Source: Asterella californica (lineage: Eukaryota > Streptophyta > Marchantiopsida > Marchantiales > Aytoniaceae). From it: a DNA stretch of 64,000 bases. The notes beneath the pieces are model-generated. The model did not search any database and was not told the origin of the DNA. It saw nothing but the letters and a program-made list of their open reading frames with translations. The stretch's first letter is position 1, and every line of letters starts with the position of its first letter. Both the position numbers and the translations under genes were made by a program. The stretch spans positions 17,397,001 to 17,461,000 of the forward strand of contig JAYKYS010000010.1 of the NCBI GenBank assembly GCA_036924285.1, written 5' to 3'. Positions 35,661 through 45,653 of this stretch are shown here, one piece after another.

Positions 35661-35856
35661 AGGTGAATATACATGGAATCAGTATATCGGGAATCGCCGA
35701 TATACCGCATCATATAATAATATTACATGATGCGGATGTGCGCATCTCAAATCAGAAATGTGGCAGGAATTAAACCGTACGGTACTGCGCATATAATAAC
35801 CTCCGTTTGGGAATACTGTAACTGACGATAAGAATCGTGGATGATTCATTAGAAGC

Positions 35857-36279
35857 AGATTCACAGTGCTCCGGAAATACAGAACAGGACGTGGGTTGAC
35901 GCTTCGGAGAAGCTAGCCAGTTGTCGAGCACTCGTTTAGGTGAAGTTGTGAAATTTCAAGCAGTGGAGATCCTGCACACACGAAATCAAAACTCATCGGG
36001 TCTAGTCGGACTTATACATCCAGTAAAGGCTTGTAGCTCCAGTTTCATTTCAAATATTCTTTTTCTTGTAGATCCTCATTTTATGGAAATTTAAATTCCT
36101 TCCGCAAAGAAATCAGGTGGCAACGTTGTACCCCGATGACAGTGATAATCTGAAAGCACTCCCCGGCAACTTATCGAAATCAAGCACCAGAATTCGCTGC
36201 ACGCTTTGCAAGAGATATTGACCAGGAATGATCTAAGCGGATACAGTTTGGTCAGTAACAGGATGATCACAGAAAGGTT
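35857..36279 (+). repeat. dispersed direct repeat, copy 2 (about 425 bp)
   Basis: Matches 2236-2660. After 36210 this copy reads on in an open frame (T-R-N-D-L-S-G-Y-S-L-V-S-N to 36388) that copy 1 loses. It may be an upstream exon or leader of the SNTX-like pseudogene that follows. Confidence 0.8.
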
Positions 36280-37762
36280 ACGACCTGCCGTTTCCATCAA
36301 CCCTGGAATCTGCTGTGAGCTGTTTGATGTTGTTGTACGAGATGACTTTGAAGGCCTTAGAATAGACTCACAATGTGTCAGTCATTGAGTTTTGATTGAG
36401 CGGAGCGCTTTGCCAGATGCTTGCTGTTGACGTACTCTAGCAATTTCATTTTCTGCACGCAGAATCCAGTTTGACAGTCCGCAATGGATGGACATCGTGC
36501 TGTCGCAAGGACAAGACATCGCCATTCCAAGCCACCATGACATCACCATTCCAAGCCCCTCACCGGCAAGGCCAGCTTATTAGTGAGCTCGAGCGAACGG
36601 AGCATGAGAAGAAAATCTATGAATAGGGCATGTAAACTAGGGCAGCTGTACTCAGGTGTGAGGGACGAGATTATGCCTGAGTTCATGTTGGATGCGGAAG
36701 TTCCTGATGATGCGCTGGTGATGGTGGATATGAAGCAGATATATCTTACATGGGAAGAGGCATTTTCCACAGAAAACAAGTTCAAATCACTGGAAGTAGT
36801 GGGAGAATTGAAATTGAGCATCATTCTAGGTCTGGCTGATGTCAAGGGTGCAAGTAAATATCTTACGAGCGTGACCAAGAGCTCTACCTGTGTGAGGATT
36901 TGCATGATTTACAGAGTTGTGACTAAAGAAGAGACTATTAACCTCCAACACGGTGACGTAGCAAGGATGTTCAGGTTAGAGGCCTTGCAGGATACACCGG
37001 CTACTCATGTCTTAGTAGGAATTCAGTGGGGCTACAGCGGAGTCATCGTCTTCGAACAGAGCGTGACCGACTATAAAGATCGAGGTAGCGTGGAGGCGAG
37101 CTAGAAGGCTAGTTTAAAGATGGGCTTAGCGAGCACATTGACAGGCGATACCCTAAGCTCCAAACTGAGTCCTGTCAAATTGGGTGGAGGTTTGATTCCG
37201 AAGTTGATGGACAGGAGTGATGAGAATTTGAAGCGGAGATCGGTGAAAATTATAGCAGACATCATGCGAGAGACTGCATTGAACCAAATGATTTTCAGTC
37301 GGCTCTAGCATTTGCTCGATCAGTTGGAGACATAAAGCGTATCGATATTAATGGTGGAAGAGGTAAGCCTCAGGAGAGTCATCTACTTAGCGTGGAGGCG
37401 GTTTGTAGCAGACTCAGGAGTACTTTCATAGTGCAGGGTACACTGTTTAGAACTCTGAGTCGCAATATTATGATTGCGGTCGAAAAAGAGCTGGAGAAGT
37501 TGGCCGATATGATGCAAGTCCTGACCCTGATATATGAAGAAGCAGAGAACAGGGCATAAAGGTTGGGAATTCCAGAGTTGCTACTCACCGACTTTGAGGA
37601 AATGCAGACTGACGTGCAGATTGGAACAACAAGATTCCATGGTCAGATGCGTGATCTGTTGGTCGATGTTAGATCCGGAATTAAAGAAGAGGAGGAGATT
37701 CAATCCTACTTAAATCAGTTTCAACGAACGAAGTATTCTTCTGCGGTGTTGGCTGCGCATTT

Positions 37763-38320
37763 GAAGACCTTGAAGTCCTACAAAGAGAAGGTCACCTTCC
37801 TGGGATAAAAAGAATTTCGAGAACATCCTGATCGAGCTCAAGAAGTACACGCACATTCATGGAATATGCATTTTCCTCAAGCCCAACGAGTCGCGGTTGA
37901 GCGTAATGCTGGAGTACTGGAGCCCTTGGTTCATCGTCACAAGAATGCCAGCCGCAACATGGTATTCTGCTTCACAAGCGCGAAGTCCACGAACTTCTAT
38001 GTCGGTGACACCTTGAAGCCACTGTATTGGATAACATTCAACGGAAGACCTTGAAGTCCTACAAAGAGAAGGTCACCTTCCTGGGATAAAAAGAATTTCG
38101 AGAACATCCTGATCGAGCTCAAGAAGTACACGCACATTCCTGGAACATTTTCCTCAAGCCCAACGAGTCGCGGTTGAGCGGAATGCTGGAGTACTGGAGC
38201 TCCTGGTTCATCGTCACAAGAATGCCAGCCGCAACATGGTATTCTGTTTCACAAGCGCGAAGTCCACGAACTGACACCTTGAAGCCACTGCGGGCTCTAT
38301 TGGATAACATTCAACGGAAG
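37763..38320 (+). repeat. 281-bp tandem duplication inside the SNTX-like pseudogene
   Basis: The unit starting GAAGACCTTGAAGTCCTACA at 37763 restarts at 38044. The second copy has short deletions (for example around 38142 and 38270) and a few substitutions, and ends near 38318. Confidence 0.9.
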
Positions 38321-38447
38321 AAGAAGTGAGGATACAGATTGCCGGAAACACCTTGTACTGCTTCGACAACGAAGCATTCCGGTATCTGGCAGCTCGCCAG
38401 GAGCTCCAAGGACAAATCCAAACACGTTCCCGGGTCAGAAGCTGGAA

Positions 38448-38868
38448 TCAGGGCATCACCGCACCACGCTTTTTGTTTCTGCTTATCCGAGTTTTTTAGG
38501 AAAAACAACGATCATCGATGCAACTCCACGTGTGTAGTGTTTTTTGTTGTTTTTTTAGTCTACAAATATAACAGTAACTCATCAATACTTTGTCAAAGAC
38601 TCTCAGATTTTGGGACCAGTGATATAGCCGAACTGACCTAGCACAAAGTCCCGATATACTCACTTAAGCGTGCGACTCCAAAAAACTAGTAATCAGATGC
38701 TAACGGGAGGGGTCACACATATTATTCCTTAATCTGTGGAGAGGTCCAGACTAATCGAAAAAACAATAAGCGGACATGGTGCAGTGATACTGTTATTACC
38801 GACCCTAAACTCCGAAAAGATTGAATCAAAAAACAATAGTCAAAAAGCTTGGTGCGGTGACGCCCTGA
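38448..38868. mobile_element. MITE-like insert with 28-bp TIRs (421 bp)
   Basis: TCAGGGCATCACCGCACCAC... at 38448-38475 is the inverted complement of 38841-38868 with two mismatches. The interior is non-coding and AT-rich. It interrupts the SNTX-like pseudogene. The CAGGGC start recalls hAT-type ends, but I could not find an 8-bp target duplication, so the superfamily is open. Confidence 0.65.
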
Positions 38869-39720
38869 GGGCGAACGATGAACGAATGTGTCAGGCTACT
38901 GTCACAGTTCAACTCGGTTGGAACTCATCTCATCGAGGAAACGGTATCCGTCATCAGAGTGAGGCAGATAACTGAGAGCTTGGAGGAGCCTATGATGAAG
39001 CTGACCGAACAGATAACAGAGAATTCCATTCTCGTTAAGGCAGAAAAGGAAGGAGATTGAGGCCACGGAAGAGGATTTGGAGGCGCTGAGAAAGGTGATC
39101 ATGAAACCCACTATGTTAATGGAATCAACCGTCGAGAAGCTAGATCACTCAAGAACTGCGTGCACCAGCCTAACTGCACGACGAAGCGTGTGCTGAACGA
39201 TGGCAGGAGGGAGACCACGTACCGAGTGTGCCATGAACCTTGCACAGGCCACGAGACATCGTGGAAAATACTCCGCCATCGGAAAATACTCCGCCATCCG
39301 AAGTTTGGCTCCGTCTATGTACACATATGGTCCGGGGCAAGTGTATCGAGTGCCAATGCCCCGCCAGAGACCACAAATTTGTGACGTACGAGATCAAGCA
39401 GACAATCAACGACATGTCCGAGGAACCGAGCGACAGCAACGAGATGAGACTTTTCCAAGAAGGCAAAAGCGCAACGGTGGTCAAGAAGTTTTCCTGAAGT
39501 GGTACGAAAAGAAGAAGGATTCTCTGGGGAAGGAGAAGAAATACATCAACGACGCGCAAATTCAAGTTCGCTTACTTTCTGCAGGAGGACAGCTTCACCT
39601 CCTCCACAAACGACTACAAATCCAGATACCTGGAGCGCGAGATCATTCAACTCGAGAACAAGCTGAAGAACGATAAAGATCTTCACAACGCCTCCATACA
39701 TCTATTCCGCTACACGACAA

Positions 39721-40652
39721 AAAATCTCTTTTTCTTTTCTATTTTTCACAATCGACGTATAGCTATGCTAACGCATTGCAATAACCAAGAGTTCAACTAA
39801 GAAAGATCATAACTATTTTGATACAATAAGGTGCAGAAGGTACTAGTTCGTGACATGTTCATGGGGGTTTGGAGCGTTGTAATATATTTGCAGATCTGTC
39901 AGATCGGACTCGTCCAATGCCAGCTTCTCGGCGAAAATGGGGCCACAACTGGGAAGTGTTGTGAGGCCTTCGAGTGTAGCCCTGATCTTTTCAAGGCTAA
40001 TCTCATCGGAATTCTGCTTTTCCATCTTGAGAAATACGTGCGAATTGAGGGTTGGTAATAGTAGGGTTCCTTGCACTGCCACGCCTTACTTGTTTCAAGT
40101 CGACCGGAGTACTAAATCGTACAGATTCCAGTAATTTAGTAGACAGGTTTAGGATAAGTAATGTCAAGCCTCCCAATGCAGATTTTTTGTCAAGTGGCAG
40201 AAACACACGTTCCACGTACGCAGCTACAGCTTACTTGAGAGCGACATAACATGTAACAAGTCAGGTAGAGGGAAAAATAACGTGCGAGGGAAATCAGAAC
40301 TCGAATTGGAAAACGCTGATGCCAGGATAAGAGAAACCGCGAGTAACCAGAGAGGGGGAAATCCGAACTCGAATTTGAAAAATATGATATCTCAAAGGCG
40401 GGATGAGACAGACCGACCACGTAGAACTTATATGTCTTTAAGAGGATCTGCACTTGACTTGTAAAGCGTGAGCAGTCAAAGAGTTTACTCTTTTCTGAGC
40501 GACTGTAACAACATCTGGAGCGAGCCGTCTGATAGGAAATTGCCTTTGTCGAGACCATAGACATCGTTCAGAACTCTACATTCGAATGTTCATTTTTGTG
40601 ACTGTTTGGGTGGTCCGAGTTTGCTGTTGTACTTGCATATTAGAGAAGGAAC
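39721..40652. other. no supported gene
   Basis: Only short frames without motifs. It may hold the promoter of the gene starting at 40653. Confidence 0.4.
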
Positions 40653-41161
40653 GATGGCTCTTCCACAACGAGTTCTTGATTTGTTTGCAGCTGCTGGAAC
40701 TGACCCTACTCACATAGACGATATGCTAGTCGACCTGAATGAGGAGTCGAGGCTTGTTTTAAGCACAAATTCACAACTATCGTCATTTCCTTCCATTCCC
40801 AGTTTCGGTCCTAATGGATTGTGAAGAGTATATGCTGCTACCGCTGTCGGTCTGTGAGGTGATGAGCACATCGTTGGAGAATGTTGTTCTGCTGGATGAT
40901 ATCATGAATGAAGAGACCAAATGTTCTAAGCACAAATTCACAACTATCGTCATTTCCTTCCATTCCCAGTTTCGGTCCTAATGGATTGTGAAGAGTCTAT
41001 GCTGCTACCGCTGTCGGTCTGTGAGAGGTGATGAGCACATCGTTGGAGAATGCTGTTCGGCTGGATGATATCATGAATGAAGAGACCAACAACATACGCA
41101 CTTCTATTGCTGGTATCGCAGATAAGCTTCAAGACAACAATGTGTCAGTGGAGAAGATCAT
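40653..41161 (+). pseudogene. unknown gene, 5' part, interrupted by copia
   Basis: From ATG 40653 the frame reads M-A-L-P-Q-R-V-L-D-L-F-A-A-A-G-T for about 55 codons, then meets a stop. A downstream frame, M-S-T-S-L-E-N-A-V-R-L-D-D-I-M-N-E-E-T-N (41031-41161), leads into the copia insertion at V-E-K-I-I. A 162-168 bp segment is tandemly duplicated (40759-40920 and 40926-41089), which explains the broken frame. The reading resumes beyond copia at 54745 with V-M-V-D-R-L-L-E-V-E. Product unknown; the helical, charged sequence suggests a coiled-coil or repeat protein. Confidence 0.55.
41157..41161. repeat. copia target duplication, left (ATCAT)
   Basis: ATCAT before the left LTR is repeated at 54745-54749 after the right LTR. 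Confidence 0.9.
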
Positions 41162-41411
41162 TGTTGGAAATGTACTACTGGTAGAATAGGCTAAGGTAAA
41201 ACTCTAAATCACGGAATAAGGAAAGTGTGAGTGTGAGAGAGCTCCTGAAGAGAGTGTAAGCAGAACCAAGCAACTGAATTACTCAATAATGTACAATGGT
41301 CTTGGGCTTGGATAATATAGTCTTGGTCTTGGCCTTGGTGACCTTACGAAAGGTCACCACCTAATAACCTGAACCAGTTACTGCAAAGTGTATTCATATT
41401 GTATTCTACCA
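41162..41411 (-). repeat. copia 3' LTR (250 bp)
   Basis: On the plus strand begins TGTTGGAAATG and ends TATTCTACCA; matches 54496-54744 with about a dozen differences. Confidence 0.92.
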
Positions 41412-41446
41412 CTCCCATTCAATAACAGTTTAGATAAAAACATTTA

Positions 41447-43142
41447 TCAACTAGAAAACATTCCTAGTTTTGGTAGTAGATAATCCAACTTAGGAGCTGG
41501 TAACCTCTTTGGCAAGATATCTGCAACCATGTCTTCAGTAGGACAATATCGAACTTCTATAACTTTTCCAGCGACGTGATCTTTAATGAAGTGATATCGG
41601 ATGTCGATATATTTCGTACGGTCGTGGAACTTGCTAGTGTCGACAAGAGCCATCGTACTTTGGTTGTCATAATATGTAACCGTGGGCTCTTTGTCATGCA
41701 ATCCGACGTCAATTAGGAGCTGACGTAACCAGATTGTCTCTGAGCAGCTCGTGCTATGAGCTACATATTCTGTCTCTGTACTTGACAGGGCTATTGACTT
41801 CTATCTCTTAGAGCACCAGCTGATGACTCCTCCAGAGTAGATGAAACAATGACCTGATGTAGATCGTCTTGTCTCTACATGTCATCCCCAGTCAGCATCA
41901 GAGTAACCGAATAGAGAGTAGCGCTGAGGTGACTGAGCATACTCAAGGTACAAACTCAAAGTTCTCTTGATATAACAAAAAATCCGCTTCATAGCGGCAA
42001 TGTGTCTAGGTCCAGGACTACTCATGAACTGGGAGAGTACACTAATGGGATAAGATAAATCAAGACGAGTGCATACTGCGACCCAATTAATAAAGCTGCA
42101 CTTTGGTAAGGATAACTATTGCATAGTTTCTTCTCATCCTCAGTGACAAGAGAGTCGTCCGAAGAAAGTTTCTCATTTGTAACTAGAGGGGTGCTTACAG
42201 GTTTGCAGTCCTGTAAACCAAACTGAAATAGCTTCTGTGTTAAATACAAAGTTTGGCTAAGTCTAATACTGCCAGAGGATGGGTCATGGTTAATTTCAAT
42301 GCTAAGACAATGATGGACTAGACCGATGTCAGTCATTTTGAACCGTGAGTTCAATTTCTCTTTTACATAGGATAATAGAGCCTCACTGCTACTGACAATC
42401 ACAATGTAATCCACGTAGAGGGCAAGGATGACGAAGTGCTGTTTCTGATGCAAGTAGTAAACATTTTCGTCAACACCAAGAGAAAGCAAGAATTTATCGA
42501 TGATCAAGTATCATTCTCTTGATGACTGTTTAAGACCATAGAGAGTCTTAAGCAGTCTGCATACTTGACTGCGTCTTCTTGTAGTCACTCCTTCCGGAAC
42601 ACACATGTATATTTCCTTGTTAAGTGTTCCATTCAGAAACGTAGTTTTAACATCCATTTGATGTACATGTAGATTATACTGCGCTGAGATGGCAAGGATG
42701 AGCCGTATTGATTGAATACGGACTACAAAGAAAAAAGTTTCTGTGTAATCCAACCCATAGATTTGAGTGAAATCACGAGCCACGAGTCTCGTCTTGTAAC
42801 GAGCAATGGACCCATTGGTATTAAGTTTCAACTTAAAAGTCCACTTACATGTTATCGGTCGACGTCCTTGTGGCAAGTCGGTGAGTTTTCAGGTACCGTT
42901 AGATTCGTGAGAATCTAACTCCTCCTCTATTGCTCTTCTCCACTGATCAGATCAGGAGAAGATACTGCTTCTGTATAAGAAACAAGTTCCATTGACACGG
43001 GTCTGAGAGTTATCATCAATGCACGCTTGGTGTAGCGAGAGGTTCGAGCGAGACGGTTCGGTTCGGACTTCTGCAAGGCGGGCACATGGAGAATGTCGCG
43101 TATGTACACATGCTCGCCGTTGAGCAGGCGTACTTTCACCAT
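41447..43142 (-). pseudogene. copia Pol remnant (RT-RNase H), integrase missing
   Basis: Minus strand, in order: V-R-L-L-N-G-E-H-V-Y-I-R-D-I-L-H-V-P-A-L (protease/pre-integrase) at 43142-43080, then R-T-S-R-Y-T and E-E-Q-W-R-R-A-I-type RT entry; K-W-T-F-K-L-K-L-N, D-V-K-T-T-F-L-N-G (about 42660), L-Y-G-L-K-Q-S; the catalytic motif reads L-Y-V-D-Y-I-V-I (about 42400), where the second Asp of YVDD is Tyr; RNase H has Y-D-N-Q-S-T-M-A-L and H-D-R-T-K-Y-I-D-I-R-Y-H-F-I (41447-41701). A stop and frame changes occur near 42510, 42900 and between 42022 and 41701. Enzymatically dead. Confidence 0.85.
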
Positions 43143-43214
43143 GTCAGAACCGGCAACGTGGATGGTAGTGTTGTCACGAGTACAATTGTATCATTCTCGG
43201 TGTTCTCATTTGAG

Positions 43215-43579
43215 ACGGGTGAGTATTCAACGAACTGTCATCGATTATGAGTCATGTGATATGTGACACTCGTGCCCACATGCCAATGAGGATCAGCTGT
43301 CTGCACGATTGCAGATGAGCATTGTGCCACCAAAACTCACCGAGTGTTGTTATTGTTGTTCTGAGAACTGTGATTTTTGTTTCTATTCTTATTTTGGTTG
43401 CCAGCATTTGAGTTTTCATTGCTGCTGTTGGGTTTGTCTTAACACTCGGTGATGCGATGTCCGGGCTTGTTGCACTAGAAACATTTCTCGTTATGATCCC
43501 GTGGTCTTTTCGGTGGTTGATTACCACCTTGTCGGTTGTCATTGTTGCGTCGGTTGTTGCTGTTGCATCCTCTTTGCCG
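43215..43579 (-). pseudogene. gag: copia Gag, 3' part with zinc knuckle
   Basis: Continuation of the gag interrupted at 43584/53626. It is Asn/Arg-rich and includes a nucleocapsid knuckle C-F-stop-C-N-K-P-G-H-R-I-T-E-C with an in-frame TAG (plus-strand CTA at 43475-43477). Joining to the 53.6-kb part across one GCGT copy keeps the frame (F-A-G-R then R-Q-R-G-C-N). Confidence 0.75.
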
Positions 43580-43583
43580 GCGT
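43580..43583. repeat. gypsy target duplication, left (GCGT)
   Basis: GCGT before the LTR is repeated at 53627-53630. Confidence 0.75.
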
Positions 43584-45577
43584 TGTCGTGTCGTGGACCG
43601 GCTCCTACTTGAAATTCAAACTTCGATACTTGTTGCTCCAAAGACACTCATGAGAAGACAAGCTAGGCTCCAGCTTACGGGCTTTTGGCACAATCTCAGA
43701 TCTCCATTTTCATCACATAGATGGGTAGAGCTCCTTGTCAGCTTTCCAAAGGCACTTTGTCTACTTCGTTTGGACGCCTAGTGGAGAAGTTACAGGACTC
43801 GAAAGATGGAGAAAATAAGCTAGGCCCCAGCTTACGGGTTTTTGGCACCACTTCGGATCTTCGTTCTTATCGCACTAGTGGATAGAGCTCCTTGTCAGCA
43901 TTCCATAGGCACTTTGTCTACTTCGTTTGGACGCATAGTGAAGAAGTTACAGGATTCGAAAGATGGAGAAAACAAGCTAGGCCCCAGCTTACGAGCTTTT
44001 GGCGCAACTTCGGATCTTTACTTTTATCGCATAGATGGATAGAGCTCGTTGTCAGCTTTCCATGGGCATCTTGTTTATTTCGTTTGGACATCCAAAGAAG
44101 AAGTTATGCGATTCGGAAAAAGGTAAAATCAAGCTAGGCCCCTAGTTACTTGCTGATTGGGTATTTAGGGCTTCAGGCGTTATATCAAACACGCAAGGGG
44201 CACGCTTCTTATTATTGAGAGTTGAACTTCGTACGTACAGACTGTTGCAAGGGGGCTGCTTAAGGGGTTTGCTTGTTCCTGCGATCTGTCGGTGGATGTT
44301 TTGGAGAATTGGGAAGTCCAATACACGCGCGCAAGGTGTCATCGGGTTCAGATCTGTGCAGGCTACGCACAGGTTAAGACGGTTCTTGAAGAGACGGATC
44401 GGGGGTTGTGTTCTAGGAGAAATTGAAACGCAGGGAGCAGAATTGGGGTTTTCAGTTACCTGTGAAGGAGAGTTGGACCGTTCGGGCCGTTCCGGAGTCC
44501 AAACTTGCTGTCCTTGGATCCATCGGGATCAGAACAACGAGTTCTTCAGGGCGGTTTGAGAGTTGTGAGAGAAATTGGCTCGCAGGGAAGCGCTTGCGTC
44601 AGGTTTTCATCGCCTGCGACCTGAGATTGGATTGTTCTTCGCGATCGGTGAGCCAAGCTCTTCGTTCTTGGTGCCTACGCGATCAGGGAGTCCTCATGTA
44701 CGCATAGGAGAAGACTGTAAGTGAATTGGATTGTTGGTTTGGGTATGGTGAGCAAATTTGAGCCGCAGGGAGCCGATTTACGTCAGTTTTTTGTAGCCTG
44801 CGACCAAATTTCTCGAGTAGTTTTGCAAGGGGAACTCCAAACGGCTTGTTTGGAGTCTTGTTGGGTTCAGAGTAGCTAGATCTACCTACCAGCGAAGACG
44901 GATATCAGTTTAGACGATCCGTTTGTGCGGTGTGAGCGGTTTTAAGCCGCAGGGAGGAGTTTTTGAAGGTTCGGTCACCTGCGACCGAAAATTAGCGATA
45001 TCTCAACTATCGGGAGCCGGATCTGAAGGTTTCTTGGGCCAACGGAGTCAGGGAAGGAGACCCTATCAACATTTGAAAATCGTTTGGCGAAAGGAGAAAG
45101 TTCCCAGATAGGTCTTTTTCGGTTCCTTCGCTACAGGTTTCGTCCTTTTGAGTTCGTTAAGGACTTAGTTGGTTGTGTATGGCTTGTGGTAGCTAGCTTT
45201 AGCCAAGAGCTAGTGTGTGGATGTGGTTTGGACTTGGGTTTGGATCGCATGATACTGTTGTGGCTCTGGTTGTTAGCAAAGAGAAGTTCCTCTTGCTTTG
45301 AGCTACGTTTTGGCGATTTCAGACTAGGGTTACGTTTCAAGGGTTTGTTTTAGGGCTTCTGAAGTAGGTTACAGACCGCTCTGGTCTTTTCCTCAGTTTT
45401 GTGCTGTTTGGAGAAAGAATCGACAGTGTACATACTTTCAGAGTGGTATATATCGCAGCATTCCTTTTTCGTGGTCGTTCTTCTCTGTCTTGTCTCTGTT
45501 TGGCACACAACATCTCCACAGCCAGGAACCTCGCGTTTTCCTGGACATCCTTCACGCACAAAATATCCGACACGATA
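43584..45577 (+). repeat. gypsy 5' LTR (1,994 bp)
   Basis: Nearly identical to 51605-53626. Contains internally repeated 'aagctaggccccagcttacg' blocks (near 43660, 43818 and 43974), roughly 158 bp apart, each with a GTCAGC[TA]TTCC[AC]... segment. The many short open frames here are not genes. Confidence 0.93.
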
Positions 45578-45580
45578 CGG

Positions 45581-45598
45581 TGGTGAACTCGACGTGAA
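45581..45598 (+). other. primer binding site, tRNA-Trp type
   Basis: TGGTGAACTCGACGTGAA, three bases after the LTR, is complementary to the 3' end of plant tRNA-Trp(CCA) apart from one position. The tRNA sequence is recalled from general knowledge. Confidence 0.65.
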
Positions 45599-45653
45599 GG
45601 TCTGGGGTGGAGATTTCTTCTGTGTGTGAACTTTGAAGAAGAGATTGGCAGTC

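Larger units (their letters stand above)
36541..39720 (+). pseudogene. SNTX (stonustoxin-type) MACPF/CDC-like multi-domain gene, broken
   Basis: The first piece (36541-37104) resembles the N-terminal MACPF/CDC-like domain of the stonustoxin family: C-K-L-G-Q-L-Y-S-G, V-P-D-D-A, E-L-K-L-S-I-I-L-G, and A-T-H-V-L-V-G-I-Q-W-G. Relatives of unknown role occur outside venomous animals. Later pieces match the order of such proteins: a helical part (37440-37800, F-H-G-Q-M-R-D-L-L ... I-K-E-E-E-E-I), an I-F-L-K-P-N-E-S-R-L then N-M-V-F-C-F-T segment (37800-38045, largely duplicated by 38318), a Y-C-F-D-N-E-A-F-R-Y-L block (about 38360-38395), an E-E-T-V-S-V-I-R-V-R helix (38930), and Cys/His-rich segments (C-V-H-Q-P-N-C; G-K-C-I-E-C-Q-C). 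At least five stops or frame changes, a 281-bp duplication and a 421-bp insert make it a pseudogene. Family assignment is by eye. Confidence 0.7.

Noticed and set aside
43584..45577. Short plus- and minus-strand genes in the LTRs, duplicated at 51.6-53.6 kb
   Set aside because: Identical frames occur in both LTR copies without protein features; they are LTR sequence.
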